A DNA stretch of 64,000 nucleotides from Mesobacillus maritimus (GTDB lineage Bacteria > Bacillota > Bacilli > Bacillales > Cytobacillaceae), in NCBI RefSeq assembly GCF_023715205.1, contig NZ_JAMBNR010000016.1, positions 61,632 to 125,631 of the forward strand. Reading direction: 5' to 3'. The stretch's first letter is position 1. Every line of letters begins with the position of its first letter. Both the position numbers and the translations under genes were made by a program. The notes below the pieces were generated by a model. That model was not told the DNA's origin, did not search any database, and worked only from the letters and a program-made list of their open reading frames with translations. Shown in pieces: positions 18,530 to 29,191 of this stretch.

Positions 18530-19115
18530 TAATTATGATTCATTTACCTTTAACCTTTATCAATATTTAGGCGAACTTGGAGAGGTACCGAAAGTAGTCA
18601 GAAATGACAGAATTACGGTTGCAGAAATCCAAGAATTGAATCCAGAAGGTATCATTATTTCTCCTGGGCCAGGAAGGCCGGAGAATGCGGGAATCTGTAT
18701 TGACTTGATTCGAAACCTTGCTGAAAATATTCCCATCCTTGGTATCTGCCTTGGTCATCAAGCAATAGGCAAAGCCTTTGGTGGACAGATCGTCAAAGCG
18801 AATGAAATTATGCATGGTAAAGTGTCCGAAATTTCACATAATAGTGATTGTATTTTTTATAACCTGCCTGAAAAGCCGTCAGTAATGAGATATCATTCGC
18901 TTGTTATTGAGAAACATTCAGTACCGGAACAATTGAATGTTTTAGCTAAATCTGTTGATGATCAAGAAATTATGGCAATCAAGCACAAAGCCTACCCATT
19001 GTATGGATTGCAGTTTCATCCTGAGTCAATTGGAACAAACGAAGGAAGACAATTATTAAAAAACTTTTTAACTGAAATGAGAAAGGAGAATGGAACTTAT
19101 GAAGTTTTATCTTGA
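18513..19115 (+). CDS. trpG: Anthranilate synthase glutamine amidotransferase
   Basis: A 200-residue class I amidotransferase that hydrolyses glutamine and passes ammonia to TrpE. The triad is C79 (LGICLGHQ), H169 and E171 (FHPES). It lies inside the trp operon, overlapping both neighbours. In B. subtilis the equivalent is the shared pabA/trpG in the folate operon, so this copy looks tryptophan-dedicated; whether another pabA exists elsewhere is unknown. Start MILLIDNYDSFT is typical. Confidence 0.95.
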   Translation: MILLIDNYDSFTFNLYQYLGELGEVPKVVRNDRITVAEIQELNPEGIIISPGPGRPENAGICIDLIRNLAENIPILGICLGHQAIGKAFGGQIVKANEIMHGKVSEISHNSDCIFYNLPEKPSVMRYHSLVIEKHSVPEQLNVLAKSVDDQEIMAIKHKAYPLYGLQFHPESIGTNEGRQLLKNFLTEMRKENGTYEVLS

Positions 19116-20124
19116 AAAGTTAGCAGCAAAGGAAGCATTAACGCAATTAGAAACTGAACAAGCGATGGGAAAGATTTTTGGGGATGAAATCTCAGATAGT
19201 GAAATTGCTGCCTTTTTGATTGGATTAAAAACAAAAGGTGAGACGGTCGAAGAAATTGCCGGGATTGTGCAAGCAATGCGGAAAAATTCACGTTCGTTCT
19301 CAACACAATTACCAAATCTCATTGATAATTGTGGAACTGGTGGAGATGGATCGAAAAGTTTTAATATCAGCACAACGTCTGCATTTGTCATTGCGGGAGC
19401 AGGAATTACCGTTGCAAAACACGGGAATCGAAGTATTTCAAGTAAGACCGGAAGTGCAGATGTACTTGAAGAACTAGGAGTTTCCTTAGATTTACCGACT
19501 GAGTTAACGGAAGAAATCCTTGCTGAAAATGGTATTTCATTCTTGTTCGCTCCTTATGTTCATCCGAAAATTAAATCCATTATGAAGGTAAGGAAGGACC
19601 TGAAAATTCCAACTGTATTTAACTATATTGGTCCGCTAACAAACCCAATGGATCTTGATTATCAACTTCTAGGAATCAGTCGTGGGGATATGCTGGATAC
19701 TTTTGCAGATGTTTTAAACATGTTGGGCCGTAAACGTGCGGTTGTCCTAAATGGTGCGGGTTCCATGGATGAGGCCTCTTTAGCTGGTGAGAATCATTTG
19801 GTTTTATTAGATGAAGGAAAAATGACAAGAAAGACGCTTAACCCAGAAGATGTTGGTCTTCCTGTTTATGATAACAGTCATATTGTGGGGGGCGATGCGA
19901 AGGAAAATGCTGAAATTCTATTAAGTGTTTTAAGAGGAGAAAAAGGTCCTTGTCGCGACACAGTCGTCTTGAATGCAGGAATTGGGATTTTTGCGGCTGG
20001 CCGTGCTGAAACAGTCCAGCAAGGGATTTTTCGAGCAATTGAAAGCATTGATTCAGGTGCAGCATTAGAAAAGTTAAACTATTTAATCGATAAAAGTTCA
20101 AAGTATAGGAAAGCGGTGATTTAA
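19099..20124 (+). CDS. trpD: Anthranilate phosphoribosyltransferase
   Basis: 341 residues; transfers the phosphoribosyl group of PRPP to anthranilate. The PRPP/Mg site DNCGTGGDGSKSFNIST (about residues 75-91), the anthranilate-site KHGNRSISSKTGSAD and RKDLKIPTVFNYIGPLTNP are hallmark segments. The upstream in-frame ATG at 19090 is only 1 nt from the AAAGGAG, so ATG 19099 (spacing about 10) is chosen. It overlaps trpG by 17 bp and abuts trpC directly. Confidence 0.95.
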   Translation: MKFYLEKLAAKEALTQLETEQAMGKIFGDEISDSEIAAFLIGLKTKGETVEEIAGIVQAMRKNSRSFSTQLPNLIDNCGTGGDGSKSFNISTTSAFVIAGAGITVAKHGNRSISSKTGSADVLEELGVSLDLPTELTEEILAENGISFLFAPYVHPKIKSIMKVRKDLKIPTVFNYIGPLTNPMDLDYQLLGISRGDMLDTFADVLNMLGRKRAVVLNGAGSMDEASLAGENHLVLLDEGKMTRKTLNPEDVGLPVYDNSHIVGGDAKENAEILLSVLRGEKGPCRDTVVLNAGIGIFAAGRAETVQQGIFRAIESIDSGAALEKLNYLIDKSSKYRKAVI

Positions 20125-20913
20125 TTGACAACGATTTTAGATAAAATTATCCATCAAAAGAGAATAGATATTATAGAGTTAACAGACTTATCAGAGGAAG
20201 ACATTCGGGCTTTCAAAAAAGAACGATCGTTCATCGATTCTCTTAAAAATGCAAACAAGATGGCGATTATTTCTGAATTTAAACGTGCATCCCCTTCAAA
20301 GGGGATTATAAATACGGAGCTAGACCCGGTCCAACAAGCTGTTCTATATGAAAGTTGTGGGGCGAGTGCGATATCTGTCTTATGTGATCGGCATTTTCAA
20401 GGCAGTTTAACGGACCTAAAAAAGGTTCGTCAAGCTGTTAAACTTCCAGTGTTGTGTAAGGATTTTATTGTCGAACGAAAGCAAATAAGTCATGCAAAAG
20501 CGGCTGGGGCTGACTTAATCTTATTAATTGCTTCAGTATTAGAGCCCAATGAGTTAGAAGAGTTGTTTACTTATGCAACTGAGATTGGTTTAGAAGTTTT
20601 AGTTGAAATCCATGATGAGGAAGAGCTAGAGAAAGCAATTGCAGTTAATGCAAATTTAATCGGTATAAATAATCGAGATTTAAAAACATTTCAAGTCGAT
20701 TTGGGGATTACTGAAAAGTTAGGGCCGCTTGTCAAACAATCAGGAGCGTTTCTCATTAGTGAGAGTGGGATGAAAGTGAAGGAAGATGTAGAAAAAGCTG
20801 CTAAGGCTGGCGCAAATGGAATTCTTGTAGGAGAAACATTCATGGAATCAGGTGATTTAGAAAGAACAATTACCGATTTCTTAGTCCCGTTAAAGGATGT
20901 GATGCCAAGATGA
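20125..20913 (+). CDS. trpC: Indole-3-glycerol phosphate synthase
   Basis: A 262-residue (beta/alpha)8 barrel that closes CdRP to indole-3-glycerol phosphate. SEFKRASPSKG (about residues 49-59), PVLCKDFIV, LIGINNRDLKTF and SESGM are the conserved barrel segments. It uses a TTG start immediately after the trpD stop (TAA TTG), with GGAAAGCGGTGA just upstream; no in-frame ATG gives a plausible start. Coupled translation from trpD is likely. Confidence 0.94.
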   Translation: MTTILDKIIHQKRIDIIELTDLSEEDIRAFKKERSFIDSLKNANKMAIISEFKRASPSKGIINTELDPVQQAVLYESCGASAISVLCDRHFQGSLTDLKKVRQAVKLPVLCKDFIVERKQISHAKAAGADLILLIASVLEPNELEELFTYATEIGLEVLVEIHDEEELEKAIAVNANLIGINNRDLKTFQVDLGITEKLGPLVKQSGAFLISESGMKVKEDVEKAAKAGANGILVGETFMESGDLERTITDFLVPLKDVMPR

Positions 20914-21533
20914 AGGTGAAAATTTGTGGTATACAAACAATAGAAGCTGCACTTCATGCAACAAAGGAAGGGGCAGATGCAATTGGATTTGTATTTGCAC
21001 CAAGTAAAAGAAAAATCACGCCAGAAAAAGCGAAACACATTATTCAAACACTACCTGAAGATATATGGAAAGTGGGAGTTTTTGTTGATGAAACGCCAGA
21101 AACGATTGCAGAAATAGTGGAGTTTACAGGACTCACTCATATTCAGTTACATGGTGAAGAGGAGCCAGATTTATACTGGACACATGATCGCGCACTGATT
21201 AAATCGGTAAGCGTAAGAACGATTGAAGATATTCAAAAGATTAAAAATATACAAACGGTGGATTACATTTTGTTGGATAGTCCACCAGGTCTTTATAAGG
21301 GTGGAACTGGCAAAAGTTTTGATTGGGACCTTGCCTCTGGACTAGGGGTAAAAGATAAGATAATCCTTGCTGGAGGCCTGAATCCCCAAAATGTAAAAAA
21401 AGCAATCCAAGCTGTCCAGCCAATTATGGTGGATGTTAGTAGTGGGGTTGAGACAAATGGTGAAAAGGATTTTGAAAAAATTAGTGCATTTATAAGTGAA
21501 GCTAAGCAGACAAGAGAGGATGAAAATAAATGA
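20910..21533 (+). CDS. trpF: Phosphoribosylanthranilate isomerase
   Basis: A 207-residue barrel enzyme converting PRA to CdRP. The catalytic Cys is C6 (MKVKICGI) and the catalytic Asp lies in YILLDSPPG (about residue 127). [14 protein letters not shown] and the phosphate loops [10 protein letters not shown] and VDVSSGVE are present. It overlaps trpC and trpB by 4 bp each (ATGA), as expected for a tightly coupled operon. Confidence 0.94.
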   Translation: MKVKICGIQTIEAALHATKEGADAIGFVFAPSKRKITPEKAKHIIQTLPEDIWKVGVFVDETPETIAEIVEFTGLTHIQLHGEEEPDLYWTHDRALIKSVSVRTIEDIQKIKNIQTVDYILLDSPPGLYKGGTGKSFDWDLASGLGVKDKIILAGGLNPQNVKKAIQAVQPIMVDVSSGVETNGEKDFEKISAFISEAKQTREDENK

Positions 21534-22747
21534 AAACAGAAACTGCTGTATACTCCCTTCCTGATGAAAAGGGTCACTTTGGTCCATATGGTGGCCGTTA
21601 TATTCCGGAAACATTAATGCAATCGGTAATTGACCTTGAAAAAGAATATGAAAAAGCACAGGCCGATCCACAATTTCATGAAAAATTGAATTCTTTATTA
21701 AAGGAATATGTGGGTAGAGAGACTCCGCTTTATTTTGCAGAGAATTTAACGAAGTATGCTGGTGGAGCCAAAATCTATTTGAAACGCGAAGATTTAAATC
21801 ATACGGGTGCTCATAAAATCAATAATACTATTGGTCAAGCGTTACTCGCACAAAGAATGGGAAAACGAAAGATTGTTGCGGAAACAGGAGCAGGTCAGCA
21901 TGGCGTGGCGACTGCAACAGTTTGTGCCTTATTAAACTTAGAATGTGTTATTTTCATGGGTGAAGAAGACATCAGAAGACAACAATTAAATGTATTTCGA
22001 ATGGAGCTATTAGGGGCAAAGGTAATTGGAGTAGGTTCTGGAAGTGGGACTTTAAAAGATGCCGTAAACGAAGCCCTCCGCTATTGGGTGGCCCATGTAC
22101 AAGACACGCATTATATTTTAGGTTCTGTGATGGGACCTCATCCGTTTCCGAAAATAGTCAGAGATTTTCAAAGTGTGATTGGAAAGGAAACGAAAACACA
22201 ATATGTAACTAAAGAAGGAAAATTACCAGATGCTGTTGTCGCTTGTATTGGTGGTGGTAGTAACGCAATGGGAATGTTCCATCCGTTTGTGGCCGATGAA
22301 AGTGTGAAAATGTTCGGCGTCGAGGCAGCTGGATTAGGGGTAGACACCAATCGACATGCTGCGTCCTTAACAAAAGGAAAACCAGGTATCTTACATGGAG
22401 CAATGATGTACCTGTTACAGGATGATAACGGTCAAATACAAGAAGCCCATTCCATCTCAGCAGGACTAGATTACCCAGGAATTGGTCCTGAACACAGCTA
22501 TCTTCATGATGTTAAACGAGTAACCTACGAATCTATTACTGATGAAGAGGCACTTGAAGGAGTTCGCTTACTTTCAAGATTAGAAGGGATTATTCCTGCG
22601 CTTGAGAGTGCGCATGCTGTTGCTTATGCTGTTAAGCTTGCCGGTCGAATGAATAAAGAGGAAGGCATTGTTATTTGTCTTTCTGGTCGTGGGGATAAAG
22701 ATGTACAAACAATTAGAGAGAGACTGGGAGGGGACTTAAATGTCTAG
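21530..22747 (+). CDS. trpB: Tryptophan synthase beta chain
   Basis: 405 residues; PLP enzyme joining indole and serine. The PLP-binding lysine is K96 in [30 protein letters not shown] (about 123-138), the phosphate-binding GGGSNAMG (about 239-246) and [19 protein letters not shown] (about 308-326) are diagnostic of the TrpB1 type. It overlaps trpA by 8 bp; the gene products form the alpha2-beta2 complex with an indole channel. Confidence 0.96.
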   Translation: MKTETAVYSLPDEKGHFGPYGGRYIPETLMQSVIDLEKEYEKAQADPQFHEKLNSLLKEYVGRETPLYFAENLTKYAGGAKIYLKREDLNHTGAHKINNTIGQALLAQRMGKRKIVAETGAGQHGVATATVCALLNLECVIFMGEEDIRRQQLNVFRMELLGAKVIGVGSGSGTLKDAVNEALRYWVAHVQDTHYILGSVMGPHPFPKIVRDFQSVIGKETKTQYVTKEGKLPDAVVACIGGGSNAMGMFHPFVADESVKMFGVEAAGLGVDTNRHAASLTKGKPGILHGAMMYLLQDDNGQIQEAHSISAGLDYPGIGPEHSYLHDVKRVTYESITDEEALEGVRLLSRLEGIIPALESAHAVAYAVKLAGRMNKEEGIVICLSGRGDKDVQTIRERLGGDLNV

Positions 22748-23504
22748 AATTAAGAACGTATTTCATGAGTTGAACCAAAAAGCTTTCGTTCCCTATATAA
22801 TGGCAGGAGATGGAGGCCTTGATACTTTAAAAGAAAAGTTGTTATTTTTACAAGATAACGGTGTGGATGCAGTTGAAATTGGCATTCCATTCTCGGACCC
22901 AGTAGCAGATGGGCCAACCATTCAAAAAGCTGGAATCCGTGCATTAGCAGAAGGTGTCACATTAACAAATGTACTTGAAACAATCGGATCGTTCCGAAGT
23001 GAAATTAGGATTCCGCTGATTATTATGACGTATACAAATCCAGTAATCGCCTATGGTATTGAATCATTTGCAAAAGAATGTGCATTAGTTGGAGTAGATG
23101 GTTGCATTATTCCAGACCTCCCGCTTGAAGAAGAAGAATTATTTGCGCCACACTTAGAAAAAAACGGACTTGAGTTGATACGACTCGTAACAGTGACAAG
23201 TCCAGAGGAAAGAATCCGGAAAATTGCTTCAAAAGGGAATGGGTATATATACGCAGTTACGGTTGCTGGGATTACTGGTGCACGAGCCGGTTTTCAAGCA
23301 GAGCTAGGGGAATTTTTAACGCGCGTCAAACAAGCGAGCCATTTACCTGTCTTGGCTGGTTTTGGAATCTCTACACCAGAACATGTACAGGAAATGAATC
23401 AATATTGCGATGGAGTAATCGTCGGAAGTAAGATAGTTGATCTCTTTCATGAAAAAAATCTAGAAGGAATTAAAGAGCTTATTGCAGCTGCTAAAATCAG
23501 CTAA
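22740..23504 (+). CDS. trpA: Tryptophan synthase alpha chain
   Basis: A 254-residue barrel subunit that releases indole from indole-3-glycerol phosphate. The catalytic Glu is E47 in [16 protein letters not shown], and the second catalytic Asp is in [10 protein letters not shown] (about residue 58 in typical numbering). The flexible loop GITGAR and the phosphate site LAGFGIS are present. It is the last gene of the operon, followed by a long terminator. Confidence 0.95.
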   Translation: MSRIKNVFHELNQKAFVPYIMAGDGGLDTLKEKLLFLQDNGVDAVEIGIPFSDPVADGPTIQKAGIRALAEGVTLTNVLETIGSFRSEIRIPLIIMTYTNPVIAYGIESFAKECALVGVDGCIIPDLPLEEEELFAPHLEKNGLELIRLVTVTSPEERIRKIASKGNGYIYAVTVAGITGARAGFQAELGEFLTRVKQASHLPVLAGFGISTPEHVQEMNQYCDGVIVGSKIVDLFHEKNLEGIKELIAAAKIS

Positions 23505-23510
23505 ATAAGA

Positions 23511-23567
23511 AACAGTCGTGTGTCTTTTCCACTGAAAAAACGGAAAAGTACCTCGACTGTTTTTTTT
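23511..23567 (+). terminator. Terminator of the trp operon
   Basis: AACAGTCG pairs with CGACTGTT, with an inner CTTTTCC/GGAAAAG stem, then eight T. Confidence 0.92.
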
Positions 23568-23991
23568 ATAATTTCCAGTCATCGAGATGAAAAAAACGGA
23601 CAGAATCTATGTGACCGCCGACGAAGAAAAAGGGAGGAATCGGTAAGGTAGAGAGGTTCTATGTGCCCGTCGACGAAGAAAAAGGAATGAATCGGTAAAG
23701 TAGAGAGGTTCTATGTGCCCGTCAACGAAGAATTGGTAAGGTAGAGGAGTCCTATGCGCCCATCAACTAACCTTACTTATTTCTTGGGAAAGCGCAAAGA
23801 GAGACACAGAAATACAAACTTCAATCAAAATGGAAGGTGAATGTCGAATCAGGATAACTTGATCTAAACCAATCGTGCTGTTTGTTACAGTTTTTCCCTA
23901 TTGAAACCTTTATACTTATTATACTAACAGTTTATGAAAACTGCCTATCTCTGAATTAGATAAAACATTTTAAAAGGGAAAGTGAACAGAG
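23568..23991. other. Intergenic region holding tandem repeats
   Basis: Apart from the repeat array at 23597-23768 the only thing seen is the AT-rich upstream region of the next gene. No gene is supported. Confidence 0.5.
23597..23768 (+). repeat. Tandem repeat, 52-bp period, about 3.5 copies
   Basis: Copies start near 23597 (partial), 23641, 23693 and 23734. The shared core is GGTAAGGTAGAGAGGTTCTA then TGTGCCCGTC and ACGAAGAA. Period is 52 bp between copies 2 and 3; copy 3 lacks about 11 bp at its end, and copy 4 is diverged. Reading frames through it are interrupted. Similar short repeats are common between genes in Bacillaceae (from memory); the role is unknown. Confidence 0.85.
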
Positions 23992-24567
23992 ATGAATTTA
24001 TATGAAGAGATTATAAATATCTTAGAAATGAAAGGGTCAGCTACAATTCCCGCTATTTGGGAAGAAATGAACCAGCTGAATAGCAAAGAAATAAATAATA
24101 TGGAAGGTATAGATTTGCCTTCTTTACGATTAATGATTGGTCATAAAAGAGATTGGTTTAGGATTAAGGGAGACATCGTATCGATTCGTCCAGAAAGGGA
24201 GCCAGTTAAGTTAATCTTTCATTTGTCTGGATACCCAGGGCCAGAAGTCAAAATTAGTATTGATTTTAAAAGACAGACATTTATTTTACTAGAATGGCGT
24301 TTTGGAAAACACGGGGCCCAGAGGAAACCAAATTTTCTACCTGGAAGTATTCTTGAATTTAAAAGGGAGCTATATTCTTTAAATTTATGGGAATGGGAAA
24401 AAGATTATCACGCAGAGGGAATCATCGTCGACGGTACGAGTTGGTCTGTTGTACTTGAAACAAAAACGACAAGCTACCATAGTGAAGGCTTCGAATCCTT
24501 TCCAAAACAATGGAAGAACCTATGCCGAGCTCTGATGCAACTAACCGGTGGGGCACTTCGATTTTAG
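23992..24567 (+). CDS. Uncharacterised protein with a possible N-terminal winged helix
   Basis: A 191-residue soluble protein not recognised. The N-terminal ~60 residues (MNLYEEIINILEMKGSATIP to LRLMIGHKRDWFRIKGDIV) look like a winged-helix unit of the type that reads a short helical bundle then a beta wing. The rest is beta-rich (LIFHLSGYPGPEVKISIDF; FILLEWRFGKHG). No transmembrane segment or catalytic motif. The ATG follows AAAGGGAAAGTGAACAGAG. No operon partner; mnmH starts 108 bp downstream. Confidence 0.7.
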   Translation: MNLYEEIINILEMKGSATIPAIWEEMNQLNSKEINNMEGIDLPSLRLMIGHKRDWFRIKGDIVSIRPEREPVKLIFHLSGYPGPEVKISIDFKRQTFILLEWRFGKHGAQRKPNFLPGSILEFKRELYSLNLWEWEKDYHAEGIIVDGTSWSVVLETKTTSYHSEGFESFPKQWKNLCRALMQLTGGALRF

Positions 24568-24675
24568 CGCTGGAAAGGTTAGAAACTCTCGAAACTTGCA
24601 ATCCTCACGCAAGAAGGTGTAAAATAGTATAGTTTTATATCGTATTATTAACTCCTTTGGAGGATTGATTTATAA

Positions 24676-25752
24676 ATGATAGACATAACAGTTGAAGAGC
24701 TTCTCCGTTCCAAAGAATTCATACCAGTGGATGTTCGATCCCCGATAGAACATGAAGAAGCTAGGATCCCAGGAGCCGTAAATATCCCGTTGTTTACGAA
24801 CGAAGAACGAGAAGAAATTGGCATTCTTTATAAAAAGTCTGGGAATCAAGCAGCAAAATGGAGAGCGATGGAGATTGTTTCACCGAAACTCCCATCCCTT
24901 TTAAAACAAATAAAATTATTAGAGGACTCAGGGGCTAAACCTGTAGTTCACTGTTGGCGTGGTGGCTCTAGAAGTAAAGCGGTTGCTACTTTTTTAGAGC
25001 TTTCAGGTATCTCTACGTTGCGCCTAGCAGGGGGTTACCGAGCTTATCGTGAATATATACTTGAACAAATACCGAATTTATTACCACAGAATGCCGTTGT
25101 TTTACATGGATTCACAGGAACTGGTAAAACTGAAATTTTAAAAGTGCTTGAGGGAAATCAGCTGCCTGTTTTAGATCTAGAACAAATGGCTAATCATAGA
25201 GGATCGTTATTTGGAACAATTGGGATTGGAAATGGCCATAATCAAAAGATTTTTGATGCTTTGTTATTTGATCGATTGGACGAGATAAATAGTTCAGATT
25301 ATTTTATTGTCGAAGCGGAAAGCAAACGAATTGGTCGTGCCATCCAACCTGATTTTATGATGGAACGGAAGCGAACAGGTACACATTTCTTAATTGAATG
25401 CTCATTCGAGAACCGAGTGAATCGAATTTATGGAGAATATGTTCAACCTTATAAAAACGAGAAATGGTTTCAAAATGAAGTAAAGGCGAAAATTGAAAAA
25501 ATTGAAAAGCGCTTAAAAAGACCAGAACTCGTTCAATCGCTTGAAGAAGCAACGGAAGCTCATGATTATGAGACAGTGATTTCAATATTGTTAGAACATT
25601 ATTATGACCCAAGATACAATCATACGATTAAAGATTATGTAGGGGACTTTACCGTAATTAATGGAGATGATTCAACAAAGGCAGCGATTGAGATTATGAA
25701 TCATTTAGAGAATAGATTTCCAGTTAAAATAAAGACAGGGCAGTCGAGTTAA
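24676..25752 (+). CDS. mnmH: tRNA 2-selenouridine synthase (MnmH/SelU)
   Basis: 358 residues. An N-terminal rhodanese domain (about 1-130) has the catalytic C93 in HCWRGGSRS, preceded by VDVRSPIEHEEARIPGA. A P-loop domain follows with Walker A GFTGTGKT (145-152). The enzyme modifies the wobble 2-thiouridine of tRNA Lys/Glu/Gln through a geranylated intermediate, using selenophosphate. No selD is in this window, so the selenium source cannot be judged. GGAGGATTGATTTATAA precedes the ATG. Confidence 0.92.
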   Translation: MIDITVEELLRSKEFIPVDVRSPIEHEEARIPGAVNIPLFTNEEREEIGILYKKSGNQAAKWRAMEIVSPKLPSLLKQIKLLEDSGAKPVVHCWRGGSRSKAVATFLELSGISTLRLAGGYRAYREYILEQIPNLLPQNAVVLHGFTGTGKTEILKVLEGNQLPVLDLEQMANHRGSLFGTIGIGNGHNQKIFDALLFDRLDEINSSDYFIVEAESKRIGRAIQPDFMMERKRTGTHFLIECSFENRVNRIYGEYVQPYKNEKWFQNEVKAKIEKIEKRLKRPELVQSLEEATEAHDYETVISILLEHYYDPRYNHTIKDYVGDFTVINGDDSTKAAIEIMNHLENRFPVKIKTGQSS

Positions 25753-25754
25753 CC

Positions 25755-25784
25755 AAAAGTGTAGGGATGTCCCTACACTTTTAT
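25755..25784. terminator. Terminator after mnmH
   Basis: AAAAGTGTAGGGA pairs with TCCCTACACTTTT around TG, with a T-rich flank. Confidence 0.9.
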
Positions 25785-25873
25785 TATTAAAAAGTCAAGA
25801 AATTGCCACATAAAAATTCTAAATATTTAGTATATAATTACTATATTCAATACTGTTAGGAGGATGAACACCC

Positions 25874-26110
25874 ATGAGAGAATCAAAAAACTGCCATCAT
25901 CGATTCGCAGTCCATGAAGAAAATTTAGGATTTTTAACAGATGATGGTATAGAGGTTTTTATCGCTGGAGCGAGATTTCAAAAAACAATTAGTTGTGGTC
26001 ATAAAGAAACAACAACGGATATGGATGAAATTTTGACTGGCTCTTTATTGGAAAGACGTAATGAACCTTCTGCACCTAAAAACTTATATTTAAACTTAAT
26101 AAACTTTTAA
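25874..26110 (+). CDS. Small uncharacterised protein
   Basis: A 78-residue soluble protein starting MRESKNCHHRFAVHEEN, with AGGAGGATGAACACCC before the ATG, a strong ribosome binding site. The CHH and SCGHKE elements could bind metal, but the pattern is not a known zinc finger. It has its own terminator, which supports it being a real gene. Function unknown. Confidence 0.6.
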   Translation: MRESKNCHHRFAVHEENLGFLTDDGIEVFIAGARFQKTISCGHKETTTDMDEILTGSLLERRNEPSAPKNLYLNLINF

Positions 26111-26117
26111 ATTTTAC

Positions 26118-26142
26118 CGAGCTATTAAGCTCGTTTTTTTTG
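26118..26142 (+). terminator. Terminator after the small gene
   Basis: CGAGCT-ATTA-AGCTCG followed by eight T. Confidence 0.88.
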
Positions 26143-26234
26143 TTTTTAAAGGGCTTTTTACATTTTAGTAGAAAATTTTTTTAAAATAAGAAATTTTCTC
26201 TCGTAGGTTTTCACCATATTTATATTCAAAACCT

Positions 26235-26283
26235 TTGTACTTAAGTGAAAGCAGTGGTAAAATGGCTATGAAAACGGTTATCC
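26235..26283 (+). promoter_or_regulatory. odhAB promoter with cre-like site at the start point
   Basis: TTGTAC (26235-26240) and TAAAAT (26258-26263) are 17 bp apart. ATGAAAACGGTTATCC (26268-26283) matches the cre consensus except at its last positions and covers the expected transcription start. CcpA repression there would agree with catabolite control of odhAB in B. subtilis; binding is inference. Confidence 0.6.
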
Positions 26284-26363
26284 CCTGAATTTTAACATTA
26301 TTCATATTTTTAATTCATGGGATGCTGGGCTCAACTATATACGAAATGGTAGGGGAAATTTCT

Positions 26364-29177
26364 ATGAGTAAACCTGACACCAGTCAAGGATCCTTGTCTG
26401 GGTTTCACGGTCCGAATTTGGGGTATATCATCGAATTGTACGAGAAATATCTCGAGGATCCGAATTCCATTGATCCTGAAGTAAAAGAATATTTTGATCA
26501 GGGAAATATTCCAACACTTGAAACGAATTCAGCAAGCTTAGAAAGCAATGTTCTTCAGGAAAGCAATACTGAAAAAATAATTGCTGCTATACGATTAGCA
26601 GACCATATTAGAGGATACGGCCATATTTCTGCCAACATTTTTCCTCTGGAAGAAGCTAATAAAGATGCACGAATTGAGCTTGAAGCATGGGGGCTAACGC
26701 GTGCTGATTTGGAGAAAATTCCAGCAACTTTAATTTGTTCTGATGCACCACCTAATGTTGTAACTGGTGCGGATGCAATTGAACATTTAAAACAAGTTTA
26801 TACAAGTACCATTGCTTTTGAATACCATCAAGTCCATGATGTTGAAGAAAAAAATTGGTTGCGTCAAAGAATTGAAAATGGTCAATTATTTCCTTCATTA
26901 AAAACAAAGAAGAAACATTCTTTGGTAAAGCGGTTAACCGAAGTAGAAGAGTTTGAAAAATTTCTTCATCGTACTTTTGTTGGGCAAAAGCGTTTTTCTA
27001 TTGAAGGTTTAGATACGATGGTTCCACTTATTGATGAAATTATTTCTGAGGCAGTGAAAGATGGAGTAAATACTGTCAACATTGGAATGGCCCATCGTGG
27101 TCGTTTAAATGTATTAGCACACGTATTAGAAAAGCCTTATGAAATGATTTTTGCGGAATTCCAGCATGCACCTAATAAGGAGCTAGTACCATCTGAGGGA
27201 TCGATTGGAATTAACTTTGGATGGACTGGTGACGTAAAATATCACCTTGGTTTGGATCGCCAAATTAAGACAGAAAGTACTGCAAATGTTCGCTTGACTC
27301 TAGCAAATAACCCAAGTCATTTAGAATTTGCCGGTGCAGTTGTAGAAGGTTTTACAAGAGCTGCTCAAGATGAAAGGGAGCAAGCTGGTTATCCAAAGCA
27401 AAATCCAGCTGATGCACTCGCTATTTTAATACACGGTGATGCTGCTTTTCCTGGTCAAGGGATTGTTGCTGAAACATTAAACCTTAGTAGGTTAAAAGGA
27501 TATAATACTGGCGGAACGATTCATATTATCGCAAATAATACGATTGGTTTCACCACTGAATCGAGTGATTCTCGCTCAACGCGGTATGCTAGTGACTTAG
27601 CCAAAGGTTATGAAATGCCAATCATCCATGTGAATGCGGATGATCCAGAAGCATGCGTAATGGCAGCGCTTTTAGCAACCGATTACAGAGCAAAATTTGG
27701 TAAGGATTTCCTTATTGACTTGATTGGCTATCGTCGTTTTGGTCATAATGAAATGGATGAACCAATGACAACTAACCCACTCTTGTATAAAGTCATTCAA
27801 CAACATCCGACTCAAAAGACAGTATACGCTCAAAAATTGAAAGAAGAAGGATCCTTGGATGATGCTACCTTAAATGAGATGGAAAAATCCGTTTTAGATA
27901 AACTTAAGGCTGCTTATGAGAAAGTTCCTAAAAAGGCAGAGCACGACTTAAGTGAAGTGGCTGTTCCAGAAGTTATCGAGAAAGGGTTGCCAAAAATTTC
28001 AACAGCGGTTCCAATTGATACACTTTCACAAATGAATGAAGATTTGTTGAAATGGCCAGACGGATTTAAGGTATTTGGCAAGCTTGAACGAATCTTAAAG
28101 AGAAGACAAGGAGCATTTGATGGTGACACAAAGGTTGATTGGGCACTTGCCGAAACAATGGCTTTTGCGTCAATTTTAGCGGATGGTACTCCAGTACGTC
28201 TATCTGGTCAAGATTCGGAAAGAGGAACATTTGCACATCGGAACATTGTCTTGCATGACCGTGAGACAGGTAGTGCTTTCTCTCCGTTACATAACTTGCC
28301 AAATGCAAAAGCTTCATTTGCGGTTTATAATAGCCCATTGTCTGAAGCTGGTGTTCTTGGATTTGAGTATGGATATAATGTATTCTCACCAGAAACGCTG
28401 GTCCTTTGGGAAGCTCAATATGGAGACTTTGCAAATGCTGCACAAGTAATTTTTGATCAATTTATTGCTGCTGGTCGCGCTAAATGGGGACAAAAATCAG
28501 GGCTAGTTATGCTTCTTCCTCACGGATTTGAAGGGCAAGGACCAGAACACTCATCTGGCCGATTTGAAAGATTCCTAACACTAGCTGCTGAAAACAATTG
28601 GACAGTTGCCAATCTAACATCTGCTGCCCAGTATTTTCATATTTTACGACGTCAAGCTGCTATCTTAAACAAAGAGTCTGTTCGTCCACTTGTTTTAATG
28701 ACACCTAAAAGCTTGTTGAGAAATCCTTTGGTTGCTTCAAACCCGGTGGAGTTTAGTAATGGTGAGTTCCAATCAATTATTACTCAACCTGGTTTAGGGG
28801 CAGAGCCGGAAAAGGTTGAAAGAGTTGTTCTATGTACAGGAAAAGTAGCAATTGATTTAGCAGAAAAAGTTAATCCTGAAGAGCATAGCTGGCTACAAAT
28901 TTTGAGATTAGAAGAAATCTATCCATTCCCATTAGAAACACTTAAAGCTCAATTTGATCAATATCCTAATTTGAAAGAAGTGATTTGGTTACAAGAAGAG
29001 CCGAAAAATATGGGGGCATGGACTTTTGTAGAGCCGCGCATTAACGAAATTCTTCAAGGCAAGATTGAGGTTTCCTATGTTGGTCGAAGAAGACGGTCAA
29101 GTCCAGCTGAGGGAGAACCAGATATTCACAAAATTGAACAAGCACGAATCATTGGGGAAGCATTAACGAGAAAGTAA
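26364..29177 (+). CDS. odhA: 2-oxoglutarate dehydrogenase E1 component
   Basis: 938 residues, thiamine-diphosphate-dependent E1 of the TCA-cycle complex, oxidatively decarboxylating 2-oxoglutarate. The opening [20 protein letters not shown] is the E1 N-terminal element that docks to the complex. Active-site segments: [43 protein letters not shown] and [19 protein letters not shown] longer frame begins at 26322, but TAGGGGAAATTTCT precedes ATG 26364. odhB follows after 14 bp. No dihydrolipoamide dehydrogenase gene is nearby; Bacillaceae usually use the one from the pyruvate dehydrogenase operon. Confidence 0.96.
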   Translation: MSKPDTSQGSLSGFHGPNLGYIIELYEKYLEDPNSIDPEVKEYFDQGNIPTLETNSASLESNVLQESNTEKIIAAIRLADHIRGYGHISANIFPLEEANKDARIELEAWGLTRADLEKIPATLICSDAPPNVVTGADAIEHLKQVYTSTIAFEYHQVHDVEEKNWLRQRIENGQLFPSLKTKKKHSLVKRLTEVEEFEKFLHRTFVGQKRFSIEGLDTMVPLIDEIISEAVKDGVNTVNIGMAHRGRLNVLAHVLEKPYEMIFAEFQHAPNKELVPSEGSIGINFGWTGDVKYHLGLDRQIKTESTANVRLTLANNPSHLEFAGAVVEGFTRAAQDEREQAGYPKQNPADALAILIHGDAAFPGQGIVAETLNLSRLKGYNTGGTIHIIANNTIGFTTESSDSRSTRYASDLAKGYEMPIIHVNADDPEACVMAALLATDYRAKFGKDFLIDLIGYRRFGHNEMDEPMTTNPLLYKVIQQHPTQKTVYAQKLKEEGSLDDATLNEMEKSVLDKLKAAYEKVPKKAEHDLSEVAVPEVIEKGLPKISTAVPIDTLSQMNEDLLKWPDGFKVFGKLERILKRRQGAFDGDTKVDWALAETMAFASILADGTPVRLSGQDSERGTFAHRNIVLHDRETGSAFSPLHNLPNAKASFAVYNSPLSEAGVLGFEYGYNVFSPETLVLWEAQYGDFANAAQVIFDQFIAAGRAKWGQKSGLVMLLPHGFEGQGPEHSSGRFERFLTLAAENNWTVANLTSAAQYFHILRRQAAILNKESVRPLVLMTPKSLLRNPLVASNPVEFSNGEFQSIITQPGLGAEPEKVERVVLCTGKVAIDLAEKVNPEEHSWLQILRLEEIYPFPLETLKAQFDQYPNLKEVIWLQEEPKNMGAWTFVEPRINEILQGKIEVSYVGRRRRSSPAEGEPDIHKIEQARIIGEALTRK

Positions 29178-29191
29178 AGGAGAGGACAACT

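Noticed and set aside
23597..23768. CRISPR array
   Set aside because: The units are contiguous tandem repeats without unique spacers and no cas genes are present.
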